Source: a virus
IMG/VR virus record: IMGVR_UViG_3300037011_000696
Span: 1-43,899 of that record
DNA: 43,899 nucleotides
Reading direction: 5' to 3' (one strand)
This document shows, in pieces, positions 25,749 to 32,641 of this stretch. The notes beneath the pieces are model-generated. The model worked only from the letters and a program-made list of their open reading frames with translations, had not been told where the DNA came from and did no database searches. Position 1 is the stretch's first letter. Every line of letters begins with the position of its first letter. A program made the position numbers and the translations under genes.

Positions 25749-26856
25749 TTCCACCCAAAACTCGTCGCGCCTCTTCCGTGTCCCACCATGGATCGCCCAC
25801 GTATTCAAAAACCGCACACGGGCGCTGAAGATACATTCGTTCGATGCCCGTGTCACTTCGTGAACCGAAGCGGCCCGGTCTCTTGCATAGCGCCCATCTG
25901 GGTGAACGATCATGACCTCGAATGAACGCCGGATGGGCCGGGTAGTTGCGAAAGCGAAACCCGGCCGCCTTGTACAATGCACCGAGTGTTTCGTTGAGCA
26001 CGAAGGCGAGACCGATGCCCTGAAAGTCTGGCAGTGTCACCGTTCGGCTCACCACCTTCAGGTTCTTCACCTTGGGATGTGGAAAATGATTCACGCCACT
26101 GAATGTGGCAAGTCTACCATCTGCGAAGAGACCGAAGCATGCTGCGCCACGATGCAACTTAGCGGTCATATAGTGAAACGGAGCGAAGATGGACCATGTT
26201 TCGTAGGGCACTCTGCGAATCTCAACTCCGATGTCTGGTCTGCGTTGAAGAGACCTCCAAGCGAAGGTCTGCTCCGCGGGGCTCAACACCCAGTCAGGTT
26301 GAAGCCACTCGATGATGTCGAAGTGGCATGAGCAAGCGATGAGATGGCGATTGTTGCGACGTACGTACTTCTGGACGGCGTGAGAAGCGATCTTGGCCAC
26401 CTGTCTGTCCACCACTGACGTGAACTCGTCGATGACGATCGGGTCCGATCGCTCGAGGAGTGCGCGGGCGATGCTCACTCTGAACTGTTCACCGTTGGAC
26501 AGAACCCGAAACGGCCTCATCCAGGCCGGGATGGTGTTGAACCCCACCGCCTGGCAGATGTTCGCGATCTCCTCGATGGTGTGAGATGGAGCGAAATCGT
26601 CGATCACACTGGGAGCATCCCACTTGAACGATGCAGCGATCTCCTCTGGCCATTGATAGCGCGCGATGGCGGTCTTACCACTGCCCGAGGGGCCCACGAT
26701 GAGACCGATGTTCCACGGTCGCTCATCGAGTGGCATGTTCACACGCCAGTGCCTCGTTTGCTTCTCCTCAAGGGGGCAATCAAACATCGACGAAACTTGA
26801 CGCACTCGCATCGACGCGGGCGTCTGGATGCCCACTACGAGATCAACGGTTTGCAT
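25675..26856 (-). CDS. ABC-type ATPase fused to GNAT acyltransferase (COG2401-like)
   Basis: A 393-residue protein. The N-terminal half is an ABC ATPase: Walker A GPSGSGKT near residue 55, signature LSNGEQFRVSIARALLE near 118, Walker B IVIDEF near 140 and an H-loop SCHFDIIEW near 176. No membrane segments are present, so it is not a transporter. The C-terminal half is GNAT-like: WSIFAPFHYMTAKLHRGA, then RTVTLPDFQGIGLAFVL with the QGIG acyl-CoA loop, then AHPAFIRGHDRSPRW. The family is known as ABC ATPase fused to acetyltransferase; its substrate is unknown. Phage Mu Mom, a DNA-modifying protein, is also GNAT-like, so modification of nucleic acid is a reasonable guess. It overlaps the ParB gene before it by 22 bp. 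Confidence 0.85.
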   Translation of the reverse strand: MQTVDLVVGIQTPASMRVRQVSSMFDCPLEEKQTRHWRVNMPLDERPWNIGLIVGPSGSGKTAIARYQWPEEIAASFKWDAPSVIDDFAPSHTIEEIANICQAVGFNTIPAWMRPFRVLSNGEQFRVSIARALLERSDPIVIDEFTSVVDRQVAKIASHAVQKYVRRNNRHLIACSCHFDIIEWLQPDWVLSPAEQTFAWRSLQRRPDIGVEIRRVPYETWSIFAPFHYMTAKLHRGAACFGLFADGRLATFSGVNHFPHPKVKNLKVVSRTVTLPDFQGIGLAFVLNETLGALYKAAGFRFRNYPAHPAFIRGHDRSPRWALCKRPGRFGSRSDTGIERMYLQRPCAVFEYVGDPWWDTEEARRVLGGIRMVETRPVEDDGSVSADAASDAV

Positions 26857-27371
26857 TTTCGACCACCGCTCTCGAGTTGCCGGATCAACTCCGCCTGATC
26901 TTGCTCATCATCGCATTCGACGACAACACGATACTCGAGCCCGTCAAGTTGGGGCTCTGCGTCGAGGCTCGGCAAGCCATCCTTCTGTCCGGCCAGGAAC
27001 TGCACCAACTCGGCGTCCTTCGCATGAATGCTCGCGAGCAACTCGTCCAGCCTGCCCTTGTCCGCGATCGCCATGGCGCCGATGGGATCGAGGGTGGCGA
27101 GCACCGTACGCTCCTCCTCCTCGGCCAGGTCCACCACCGTCACGGGCAACGTTGCCTCGCGCGCCGCCATCGCAAGCTCGACGCGCAGATGCCCATCGAT
27201 GAGCCGCTTCGTCCGACGGTTCCAGATGACGCTCTGGACGAGGCCAACCTCGCGCAACGCCCCGGTGAGCGCCGAGGCCTGCGCCTTCGGGTGCTTCCGC
27301 CAGTTCAAGGGATGCGCCGTCAGCTCACCCACCGGCATGTCCTCGTGAGCAACGATACGGTTTTGCCACAT
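26835..27371 (-). CDS. ParB N-terminal-domain protein
   Basis: A 178-residue protein. It has the ParB/sulfiredoxin-like core: VGELTAHPLNWRKHPKAQ, LREVGLVQSVIWNRRTKRL and the DGHLRVELA motif. No HTH follows; the C-terminal third is acidic (VVVECDDEQDQAELIRQL). Such short ParB-domain proteins are common in phages, where some act as nucleases or nucleotide-dependent switches. The upstream lipoprotein ends 4 bp away and the ABC/GNAT gene starts inside its 3' end, so the three form an operon running against the early genes. Confidence 0.85.
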   Translation of the reverse strand: MWQNRIVAHEDMPVGELTAHPLNWRKHPKAQASALTGALREVGLVQSVIWNRRTKRLIDGHLRVELAMAAREATLPVTVVDLAEEEERTVLATLDPIGAMAIADKGRLDELLASIHAKDAELVQFLAGQKDGLPSLDAEPQLDGLEYRVVVECDDEQDQAELIRQLESGGRKCKPLIS

Positions 27372-27375
27372 GCTC

Positions 27376-27621
27376 TCAGGCTAGCGGGCGATCGGTGCGG
27401 GGACAAGACTTATCCACAGATGTGGGCAAAGGTGTGAACAGAACCTGGTAGCGATGCACAACCTCTGTCCCGTGCCACGCGATGCGCTTCTGCGATTGAA
27501 TCGCGCGAACCATCCAAAGCTCTTTGCCGCCGGCGAAACTCAGTAGCACCTTCGGCTCAGGCTCGACGATCGCGGACTGAGCACATCCGAACAGAAACAG
27601 CACCAACGCAAACCATCGCAT
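27376..27621 (-). CDS. Small lipoprotein
   Basis: An 81-residue protein. The N-terminus MRWFALVLFLFGCAQS is a lipoprotein signal with lipobox LFGC and the acylated Cys near residue 13. The mature part is short and polar, with KELWMVRAIQSQKRIAW and a beta-like HRYQVLFTPLP. The start is ATG 27621 with GGAGG upstream; a GTG lies 3 bp before it. It heads the leftward ParB-ABC/GNAT operon. An envelope location suggests a superinfection or host-surface role, as with other phage lipoproteins, but this is inference. Confidence 0.75.
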   Translation of the reverse strand: MRWFALVLFLFGCAQSAIVEPEPKVLLSFAGGKELWMVRAIQSQKRIAWHGTEVVHRYQVLFTPLPTSVDKSCPRTDRPLA

Positions 27622-27710
27622 CACTCACCTCCAGTAAGGTCCTCCTCGAGACACGTGGACCACCACGGCCAGTTGCGCTTCCTCATCGCTCATCCTAGCC
27701 ACCCATTGCA

Positions 27711-27790
27711 TTTCACCACGTTACAAATTAAGCTTGACATACGTTTCACCATGTGCCACTGTTGCTTTCACACGTTACACTTCCGTAACG
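27711..27790. promoter_or_regulatory. Operator cluster between the leftward cassette and the rightward early operon
   Basis: Three related boxes: TTTCACCACGTTACA at 27711-27725, TTTCACCATGTGCCA at 27744-27758, TTTCACACGTTACA at 27766-27779. CGTTAC and GTAACG form a dyad at 27773-27790 around a 6-nt loop. A good -35 hexamer TTGACA stands at 27734-27739, but no clear -10 is at the right distance. The region (27622-27812) separates divergent genes and has no reading frame of its own that I accept. The first box type also occurs at 24289-24303. Confidence 0.65.
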
Positions 27791-27812
27791 CCACGTGACA
27801 GGAATGTACCAT

Positions 27813-28025
27813 ATGAATAAGGACAACGGCAAGACCGAAGAGCGCGGCGAGACCATGTGGCGCGTGGCTCCAGAAATGCGCGACAGGGTTGACGCTTACA
27901 TGCCGATTTTGCAACGAAAACTTGGCATTCGCTACATGAGCCGAGCCCAAGTCATCGAGTATCTGCTCAACAAGGGCTTGGAGGTTGAAGGAGCACCTGG
28001 CCTCACCGCTGTTGACGCGGGGTGA
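27813..28025 (+). CDS. Small putative ribbon-helix-helix DNA-binding protein
   Basis: A 70-residue protein starting at ATG 27813 (AGGA upstream; GTG 27795 and ATG 27804 are alternatives). The middle WRVAPEMRDRVDAYMPIL and RAQVIEYLLNKGLEV have the strand-helix-helix pattern of RHH proteins. It begins 23 bp after the operator cluster, which makes it the obvious candidate for its repressor. The next gene starts 3 bp after its stop. Confidence 0.6.
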   Translation: MNKDNGKTEERGETMWRVAPEMRDRVDAYMPILQRKLGIRYMSRAQVIEYLLNKGLEVEGAPGLTAVDAG

Positions 28026-28028
28026 CAA

Positions 28029-28361
28029 GTGTCGCCAAAGGGTGCGCAGGCGTTGGTCGTGATCGGGAAACTGCTGCGCGAGCGCTCCTGGGTCACCGCT
28101 GCCGAGGTGTGGAAGGCGGGTGGCGGTCGGTCCATCGCGGCAGCCGGTCGGCTGCTCTCGGACCTGATGCGTCAGGGGCTGGTCCAGCTTTGGCGACACT
28201 CGACCGGCCGAGGGGCGGCGACGCGCTATCGACTCACGATCGATGGCCACAACGTGCTCGAGCTCGAGGAGCGCAACGGAACTGCTGGAGCGGATCGGAG
28301 TGGACTGGATCGGACCGGAGCGGATGGGAAGGGAACGGCAGGATCGGAATGGACCGGATAG
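28029..28361 (+). CDS. Winged-helix protein with repeat-encoded tail
   Basis: A 110-residue protein with GTG start at 28029. Residues 5-75 form a probable winged helix (LLRERSWVTAAEVWKAGG, AGRLLSDLMRQGLVQLW, wing GRGAATRYRLT). From about residue 82 the sequence is low-complexity (Gly, Asp, Arg, Thr, Ser) because the frame enters the first GGANN array. The true function is probably transcription control early in infection. The low-complexity tail may be without function. Confidence 0.7.
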   Translation: MSPKGAQALVVIGKLLRERSWVTAAEVWKAGGGRSIAAAGRLLSDLMRQGLVQLWRHSTGRGAATRYRLTIDGHNVLELEERNGTAGADRSGLDRTGADGKGTAGSEWTG

Positions 28362-28475
28362 GGTTGGACGGGAAGGGACTGGAGCGCAGTGGAAGGGAAG
28401 GGAGCGGCTTGGAACGGAACGGCAGGAACGGAGGGGAGCGGATAGGACGGGAGCGGACTGGGCTGGGTCGGAGTG
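28278..28475 (+). repeat. GGANN pentanucleotide array 1
   Basis: About 40 consecutive units of GGA plus two variable bases, with a few frame slips. It begins in the last 28 codons of the winged-helix gene and ends about 120 bp before the ATG at 28598. No gene lies in 28362-28597 other than this array and a 16-codon frame. Confidence 0.92.
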
Positions 28476-28597
28476 AACGAATGGCAGTACTGGGTTGGCG
28501 CGAGGTGGTTAGGCAAACGGCAGGAGTGTGAGCCTCATTGCTCACGGCAACTTTCAAGCGGACAGACTTCGGTCACACGCCCGCGCGGAGAAAGAAC

Positions 28598-29434
28598 ATG
28601 GCAACGAAAAAGAAGGTGGTAGAGACAAAACCACAGGGAGCGTCGAGAGTAGACATCGAGCAACCGGTCACGTTGATGGTCGCGCTCGAGATCTTCGGCA
28701 CCACATCGCTCCTGCAAAACAAGTTCAGCCAGAAGTCCCTGGAGCAGATGCTCCGCAAGCACATGGGGCTGACGGTGCAGAAGGAGGCGAAGGTTCCACG
28801 TGACTGCGTGGAGCAAGCGACGGAGCGCAATGAGGACGGCCGCGTCTGTCTGAAGCCGACCGTGTTCAAGATGGCGATGCTGAGCGCCGCCGGGCTCGTG
28901 AAGGGGCTCAAGAAGACCAACCTTCGGCTTCAGTTCTTCGTGCGCGGTCGCAGTATCCCGATCAGATGCGACCACGACCAGGTGGGGGGCGTGGCGATCT
29001 TCCCTGAGCATGGCATCCCCCAGATGGACATCGTCCGGGTCGGGATGCACATGCCCGACATCCGGTTCCGCCCGCGATTCGACAACTGGTCAGCGAAGCT
29101 CGTTATCGAGTTTTCCGACCAGCTCCCGGTCCAGACGATCGTTGACCTGCTCAACCGGGCAGGTCGAGGCGGAGTGGGTGAGTGGAGACCACAGAAGAAC
29201 GGCGAGTATGGCACCTTCAATGTCGTCCGTCACATCGCAGACCCGGACGAGATCGCCCAGGTAGAGGCGGAATGCCTGACTCCCATCCGGCCACTCGAAA
29301 TCCCACCTTGGGCCATGGACGCGGAGCTGACCCCCGAGATCCTCAAACGGCTGTCCGAGGGTGACCATGACGATGAGCGCCCGGTCGGGCCCGATGTGGA
29401 GATTGAAACCAAGACCATCGACGAGGAGGAGTAA
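28598..29434 (+). CDS. Conserved phage protein of unknown function
   Basis: A 278-residue protein. The ATG at 28598 has GGAG upstream; the frame is open for 20 codons before it. The opening has IFGTTSLLQNKFSQKSLEQM, and the core has LKPTVFKMAMLSAAGLVKGL, FFVRGRSIPI and AGRGGVGEWRPQKNGEYGTF. I recognise this as a widespread phage family (GVGEWRP-type ending) that often lies near recombination and replication genes, but no activity is established that I know of. The C-terminal 50 residues are acidic. It is followed after 3 bp by another conserved phage protein. Confidence 0.75.
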   Translation: MATKKKVVETKPQGASRVDIEQPVTLMVALEIFGTTSLLQNKFSQKSLEQMLRKHMGLTVQKEAKVPRDCVEQATERNEDGRVCLKPTVFKMAMLSAAGLVKGLKKTNLRLQFFVRGRSIPIRCDHDQVGGVAIFPEHGIPQMDIVRVGMHMPDIRFRPRFDNWSAKLVIEFSDQLPVQTIVDLLNRAGRGGVGEWRPQKNGEYGTFNVVRHIADPDEIAQVEAECLTPIRPLEIPPWAMDAELTPEILKRLSEGDHDDERPVGPDVEIETKTIDEEE

Positions 29435-29437
29435 CGC

Positions 29438-29926
29438 GTGAACTACATGACGAAGAAGGATGCATCTCTCGAGCGCCAGAAGAAAACCGAGGTGGTGGAA
29501 GGCGAGCTCGAGAAGCTCATCGTAGAGCATAAGACCATATCGGCCGAGCTAGTTGTTGGTGTCGCGTCTGACGCTGCCCACCCGCTGCACAGGTACTTCG
29601 AGTGGGATGACAGCCTGGCCGCGAGCAAGTACCGGCTCGCTCAAGCGACCTCGATGATCATGGCAACAAAGTTTGTGGTGATCCTCGCGCAGAAGGGCAA
29701 CGACCTCCCCGAGGCCAAGGGTGTCAGGCAGCAGGCCGTGGTCCGCAAACTCCTCCCGGTGGGGGACAAGCAGTTCTCCACGCGGGAGGAGGTGCTCGGG
29801 TCCGAGACCGCGCGAGCGCACATCGTGGACAAGAAACGCGGCGAGCTGCGGTCATGGTGTCGGAGCGTCGTGGACATCGACGAACTTGCACCCGAGCGCA
29901 CTGCGATAGAGACGGTCCTCGGATGA
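29438..29926 (+). CDS. Conserved phage protein with HPLHRYFEWDD motif
   Basis: A 162-residue protein, GTG start at 29438 (ATG 29447 possible); GAGGAGGA lies upstream. The AHPLHRYFEWDDSLAASKYR segment is a motif seen in many phages beside replication or recombination genes. The N-terminal 40 residues are a charged helix (LEKLIVEHKTISAELVV), and the C-terminal part (EVLGSETARAHIVDKKRGEL) is also helical. No catalytic site is visible. It probably works with the gene before it. After its stop lie 196 bp filled by GGANN array 2. Confidence 0.75.
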   Translation: MNYMTKKDASLERQKKTEVVEGELEKLIVEHKTISAELVVGVASDAAHPLHRYFEWDDSLAASKYRLAQATSMIMATKFVVILAQKGNDLPEAKGVRQQAVVRKLLPVGDKQFSTREEVLGSETARAHIVDKKRGELRSWCRSVVDIDELAPERTAIETVLG

Positions 29927-29941
29927 TCCGCACAACCGAAT

Positions 29942-30113
29942 GGAACGGAATGGTGCGGGTTGGCAGCAAGGGACAGGTGAGGACCGGAACGGAGGGGACG
30001 GGAAGGGAATGGCAGGACCGGGCAGGACCGGACAGGATTGGACTGGAACGAATCGGACGGGATCGGAAGGGACGGAACGGTCAGGAAAAAACTGGAAGGG
30101 CTGAATCGGAAAG
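29942..30113 (+). repeat. GGANN pentanucleotide array 2
   Basis: About 34 units (for example ggacc ggaac ggagg ggacg ggaag) with a few slips. It fills the space between the stop at 29926 and the ATG at 30123, ending 9 bp before that start. There is no separate Shine-Dalgarno sequence other than the GGA units. Confidence 0.92.
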
Positions 30114-30122
30114 ACGCGACGC

Positions 30123-30992
30123 ATGAGCGGCTACGCCAAACTTTTTTCGAGCATCATCACCAGCACCATCTGGGAAACGGACTCGGACACGACAAAGGTG
30201 TTCTGCACCATGCTGGCGATGGCCGACGCCAACGGCATCGTTGAGGGCTCTATCCCGGGACTGGCAACCATGGCACGGGTGCCCCTCGAGAAGGCCGAGG
30301 CTGCACTGCGCCTGCTCATGTCACCAGACCCGTACTCACGTAGCAAGGAGTGTGAGGGGCGCCGCATCGATGAGATCGATGGTGGGTGGCGGTTCATCAA
30401 CTACGAAAAATACCGCAACAAGCGCGATTCGGAAGAGAAGCGCGCCCAAGATCGCGACCGTCAGAAGCGTCACAGGATGTCACGCGTGACAAGCGTGACA
30501 GAGCGTGACGAACGTGACAGTCACGCAAAGTCACAAAAAGTCGCCCAGGCAGAGGCAGAGGCAGAGGCAATAAGAAGGGAGGAGGACGCGCGTGATCCTA
30601 GTGCTACGTACCAGGACGAGGTGCGGCAGTTAGAGCGCAACAGAGAACACCACCACCCACCACCACAACGGCATGATGACGGACACGAAAACGTAGTCCC
30701 GTGTCCGGAGTGCGGACACCCCATGCGTCTCATCCGTGGCAAGCTCGGTCCGTTCTACTGCCATCCTCGCGGTGTCGGTATGGGGTGCGAGGCCAAGTTC
30801 AACGCCGAAGACCATCGCCTTGCGGCAGACGCCGCGGCAGAGCGTAAGCGTGCGGCAGACGCCAGCGCCCCCACGCCCGATCGCCCCTGGCGCGCCATTC
30901 GACCGTCACCCCCTGAGTGCCCCAAGTGTGGCGGGCCTATCGTTGACGGCCGCTGTTACGGCCCATGCGGCGAAGCGCGGGGGAAAGCATGA
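30123..30992 (+). CDS. Replication-type HTH protein with two zinc motifs
   Basis: A 289-residue protein. Residues 1-110 resemble the N-terminal winged helix of phage replication organisers (YAKLFSSIITSTIWETDSDT, VEGSIPGLATMARVPLEKAE, GWRFINYEKYR). Residues 110-180 are charged and helical with DEKR repeats. Near residues 196-225 there is a zinc motif (CPECGHPMRLIRGKLGPFYC), and the last 25 residues hold a second (CPKCGGPIVDGRCYGPCGE). It probably binds the phage origin or primes host replisome loading; no helicase loader domain is seen. The start lies just behind GGANN array 2. Its TGA overlaps the next ATG. Confidence 0.8.
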   Translation: MSGYAKLFSSIITSTIWETDSDTTKVFCTMLAMADANGIVEGSIPGLATMARVPLEKAEAALRLLMSPDPYSRSKECEGRRIDEIDGGWRFINYEKYRNKRDSEEKRAQDRDRQKRHRMSRVTSVTERDERDSHAKSQKVAQAEAEAEAIRREEDARDPSATYQDEVRQLERNREHHHPPPQRHDDGHENVVPCPECGHPMRLIRGKLGPFYCHPRGVGMGCEAKFNAEDHRLAADAAAERKRAADASAPTPDRPWRAIRPSPPECPKCGGPIVDGRCYGPCGEARGKA

Positions 30993-31345
30993 TGGACGCG
31001 CGCTGTCAGGAATGCGTGAACGGGTACTTCGTGGGCTGGGAATTTCTGCTTCCAGCGCAGCTCTACCCAGATCCCCACTGTCCGGCAGCAACCCCCTGGT
31101 GCCCGCTCTACGAGGCGATTTTGAAGCGGGTGGGGCAGTCCATCCCCTCGGTTGCGTCCCTGCTGGCTGGCGTCCGCGCCAAGATGAAGGCCGAGCTCGA
31201 GCGGGGTGAGGTTCGCGCTCAGCCCAAGCCCGCGTGGCGTCCCAACGACGAGGAACCTCTTACGTGCCCCATTTGCTACGGCCCCCTCGTTGACGGCCAA
31301 TGCTGGAAACAATGCACCCGGCCAACGGAAAGGATAGCCCCATGA
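30989..31345 (+). CDS. Small zinc-binding protein
   Basis: A 118-residue protein. It starts with a CQEC motif in the first ten residues, has CPAATPWCPLYEA, and ends with a zinc motif CPICYGPLVDGQCWKQC. This ending is a close cousin of the C-terminus of the preceding HTH protein (CP-C-GP-VDG-C pattern). The start overlaps that gene's stop (ATGA). A role in binding nucleic acid or a partner protein is plausible; the family was not recognised. Confidence 0.7.
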   Translation: MMDARCQECVNGYFVGWEFLLPAQLYPDPHCPAATPWCPLYEAILKRVGQSIPSVASLLAGVRAKMKAELERGEVRAQPKPAWRPNDEEPLTCPICYGPLVDGQCWKQCTRPTERIAP

Positions 31346-31632
31346 CAACACCAGAAGCCCGCCCCTTCCTGCGCGACGACCTCGAATATTCGAACTTCTC
31401 GGGCTCCATGATCCGCGTGGACGGCGTCCCCTTCGCGATCGTCAGCTTCGACCGCGAACGCACCATGGGCATCGTGCTCAACGCGGACCACAAGCCCATT
31501 TTGGGCTGGAAGCGCACCGCCGAGGGCGTGCATGTCCTCGGCAAGGACGAAGCCGAGTGGAGCGGGTGGGACCTGCTCTTGACCGTGAGGCTGGCGTTAA
31601 TCGAGCTGCACGCAAACGAGGTGCGGGCATGA
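31342..31632 (+). CDS. Small hypothetical early protein
   Basis: A 96-residue protein from ATG 31342, which overlaps the preceding TGA. Alternating hydrophobic segments (VDGVPFAIVSFDRERTMGIV) suggest a beta barrel or sheet, followed by a C-terminal helix (LLLTVRLALIELHANEV). No signal, membrane segment or known motif is visible. Both junctions are ATGA overlaps, which support translation coupling in the early operon. Confidence 0.65.
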   Translation: MTTPEARPFLRDDLEYSNFSGSMIRVDGVPFAIVSFDRERTMGIVLNADHKPILGWKRTAEGVHVLGKDEAEWSGWDLLLTVRLALIELHANEVRA

Positions 31633-31868
31633 CCTACGAGAAGGCATTTCGCGTTGAGATGACGGTGCGAGTCGTCGGCAACGAAGAGCTCACCGGCACA
31701 GACGCCGAGAGGATGGCCACCGCGATCCGGGACGGCCTTCGCACCGTGGGCATCGGCATCGACGGCATCCGCGTGTTGCCACCCAATCCACCTCGCGTCT
31801 ATGGCGTTTCTCCGCTCGCCCTGGCCCTCGAGGCATGGCACCGCGAGCTGCACGAGGTGAAGCCGTGA
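31629..31868 (+). CDS. Small hypothetical early protein
   Basis: A 79-residue protein with a beta-alpha-beta pattern (AFRVEMTVRVVGNEEL, then AERMATAIRDGL, then IGIDGIRVLPPN). This is a ferredoxin-like layout of the kind seen in small regulators, but no family can be named. The ATG at 31629 overlaps the stop of the gene before, and its TGA overlaps a GTG start that follows. Confidence 0.65.
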   Translation: MTYEKAFRVEMTVRVVGNEELTGTDAERMATAIRDGLRTVGIGIDGIRVLPPNPPRVYGVSPLALALEAWHRELHEVKP

Positions 31869-32011
31869 CGCGCGTCTACGAGATCATCCGCGCCATCTTC
31901 GTGGCCTTCGTGTGCTGCATCTTTCACCGACGGCACTGGGGCGAGGTGCGCGCGAACTTCAACGGCCGGACATTCCGCTGCCGAAGGTGCGGGGAGTGGC
32001 ATTTCCGATGA
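31865..32011 (+). CDS. Very small protein with hydrophobic start and zinc pair
   Basis: A 48-residue protein (GTG 31865 to TGA 32009-32011). Residues 5-19 are hydrophobic (YEIIRAIFVAFVCCIFH). The C-terminal 12 residues hold CRRCGEWH. Both ends overlap neighbouring genes (GTGA, ATGA), which argues that it is translated. It may be a small membrane-associated peptide or a zinc knuckle; no family recognised. Confidence 0.5.
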   Translation: MTRVYEIIRAIFVAFVCCIFHRRHWGEVRANFNGRTFRCRRCGEWHFR

Positions 32012-32589
32012 GATGGATCTCACAGCTCAGCAGCAAGGCGGGCAGACGCGAGGCCGACTTTTACGCAACGCCCCCCTCTGCGCTGGCCCCGCTTCTCGAC
32101 GAATGCCCGCCCCCGATGGGGCTCGTGATCGAGCCTGCCGCTGGTGATGGCGCCATCGTGAAGGTGCTACTCGAGCGCGGGTATCGCGTCGGCGCATTCG
32201 AGTTACGCGAGCAGTGCATGCTGGACCTGGCGCCACTATGCCCGACGGCAATAGGCGACTGGCTACTGATGTCACGCGATCCTGAGTTGCTTCCGGTGGT
32301 GCCTTGGAGCATCGCCACCAACCCACCGTTTTCGATAGCGCGAGAATTCGCCGAAGCCTGCCTCGCCACGCAAGCGCAATACGTGGCGCTGCTACTGCGG
32401 ATCAACGTCGAGGCGAGCAACCCCTGGCGCAAGTTCTGGGAAGCACACCCGTGGACCAACCGAGTCGTGCTCTGGAAGAGACCCAGCTTCACGGGGCACG
32501 GCACTGACGCCTGCAACTATTTCTGGGCGATCTGGCAAAGCCGCACAAAACGGAACGGAGCGGCGGGACCGGACTGGAACGGACGGTAG
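32008..32589 (+). CDS. DNA N6-adenine methyltransferase
   Basis: A 193-residue protein. The AdoMet-binding motif I is VIEPAAGDGAIVKVLLERG near residue 39, and the catalytic motif IV is ATNPPF near residue 108, which marks an N6-adenine enzyme. Later WRKFWEAHPWTNRVVLWKR fits the target-binding side. No restriction enzyme is adjacent, so self-protection or regulation is the likely role. The start overlaps the stop of the small gene before it. The last 10 codons lie inside GGANN array 3, so the C-terminal NGAAGPDWNGR is repeat-derived. Confidence 0.88.
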   Translation: MRWISQLSSKAGRREADFYATPPSALAPLLDECPPPMGLVIEPAAGDGAIVKVLLERGYRVGAFELREQCMLDLAPLCPTAIGDWLLMSRDPELLPVVPWSIATNPPFSIAREFAEACLATQAQYVALLLRINVEASNPWRKFWEAHPWTNRVVLWKRPSFTGHGTDACNYFWAIWQSRTKRNGAAGPDWNGR

Positions 32590-32635
32590 AGGAGAGGACA
32601 GCAATGGAGAGCAACGGACTGGAATAGAACGGAGA
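32552..32635 (+). repeat. GGANN pentanucleotide array 3
   Basis: About 16 units, less regular than arrays 1 and 2. It begins in the last codons of the methyltransferase gene and ends 6 bp before the ATG at 32642. Confidence 0.85.
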
Positions 32636-32641
32636 ACACAC

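Noticed and set aside
24378-25982. 534-codon open frame on the minus strand
   Set aside because: It is opposite the clamp and ASCH genes, both recognised. Its composition is that of a shadow frame.
28226-28516. Ser/Pro-rich frame on the minus strand
   Set aside because: It is only the reverse reading of GGANN array 1 (NNTCC repeats). The same holds for the matching minus-strand frames at the other arrays.
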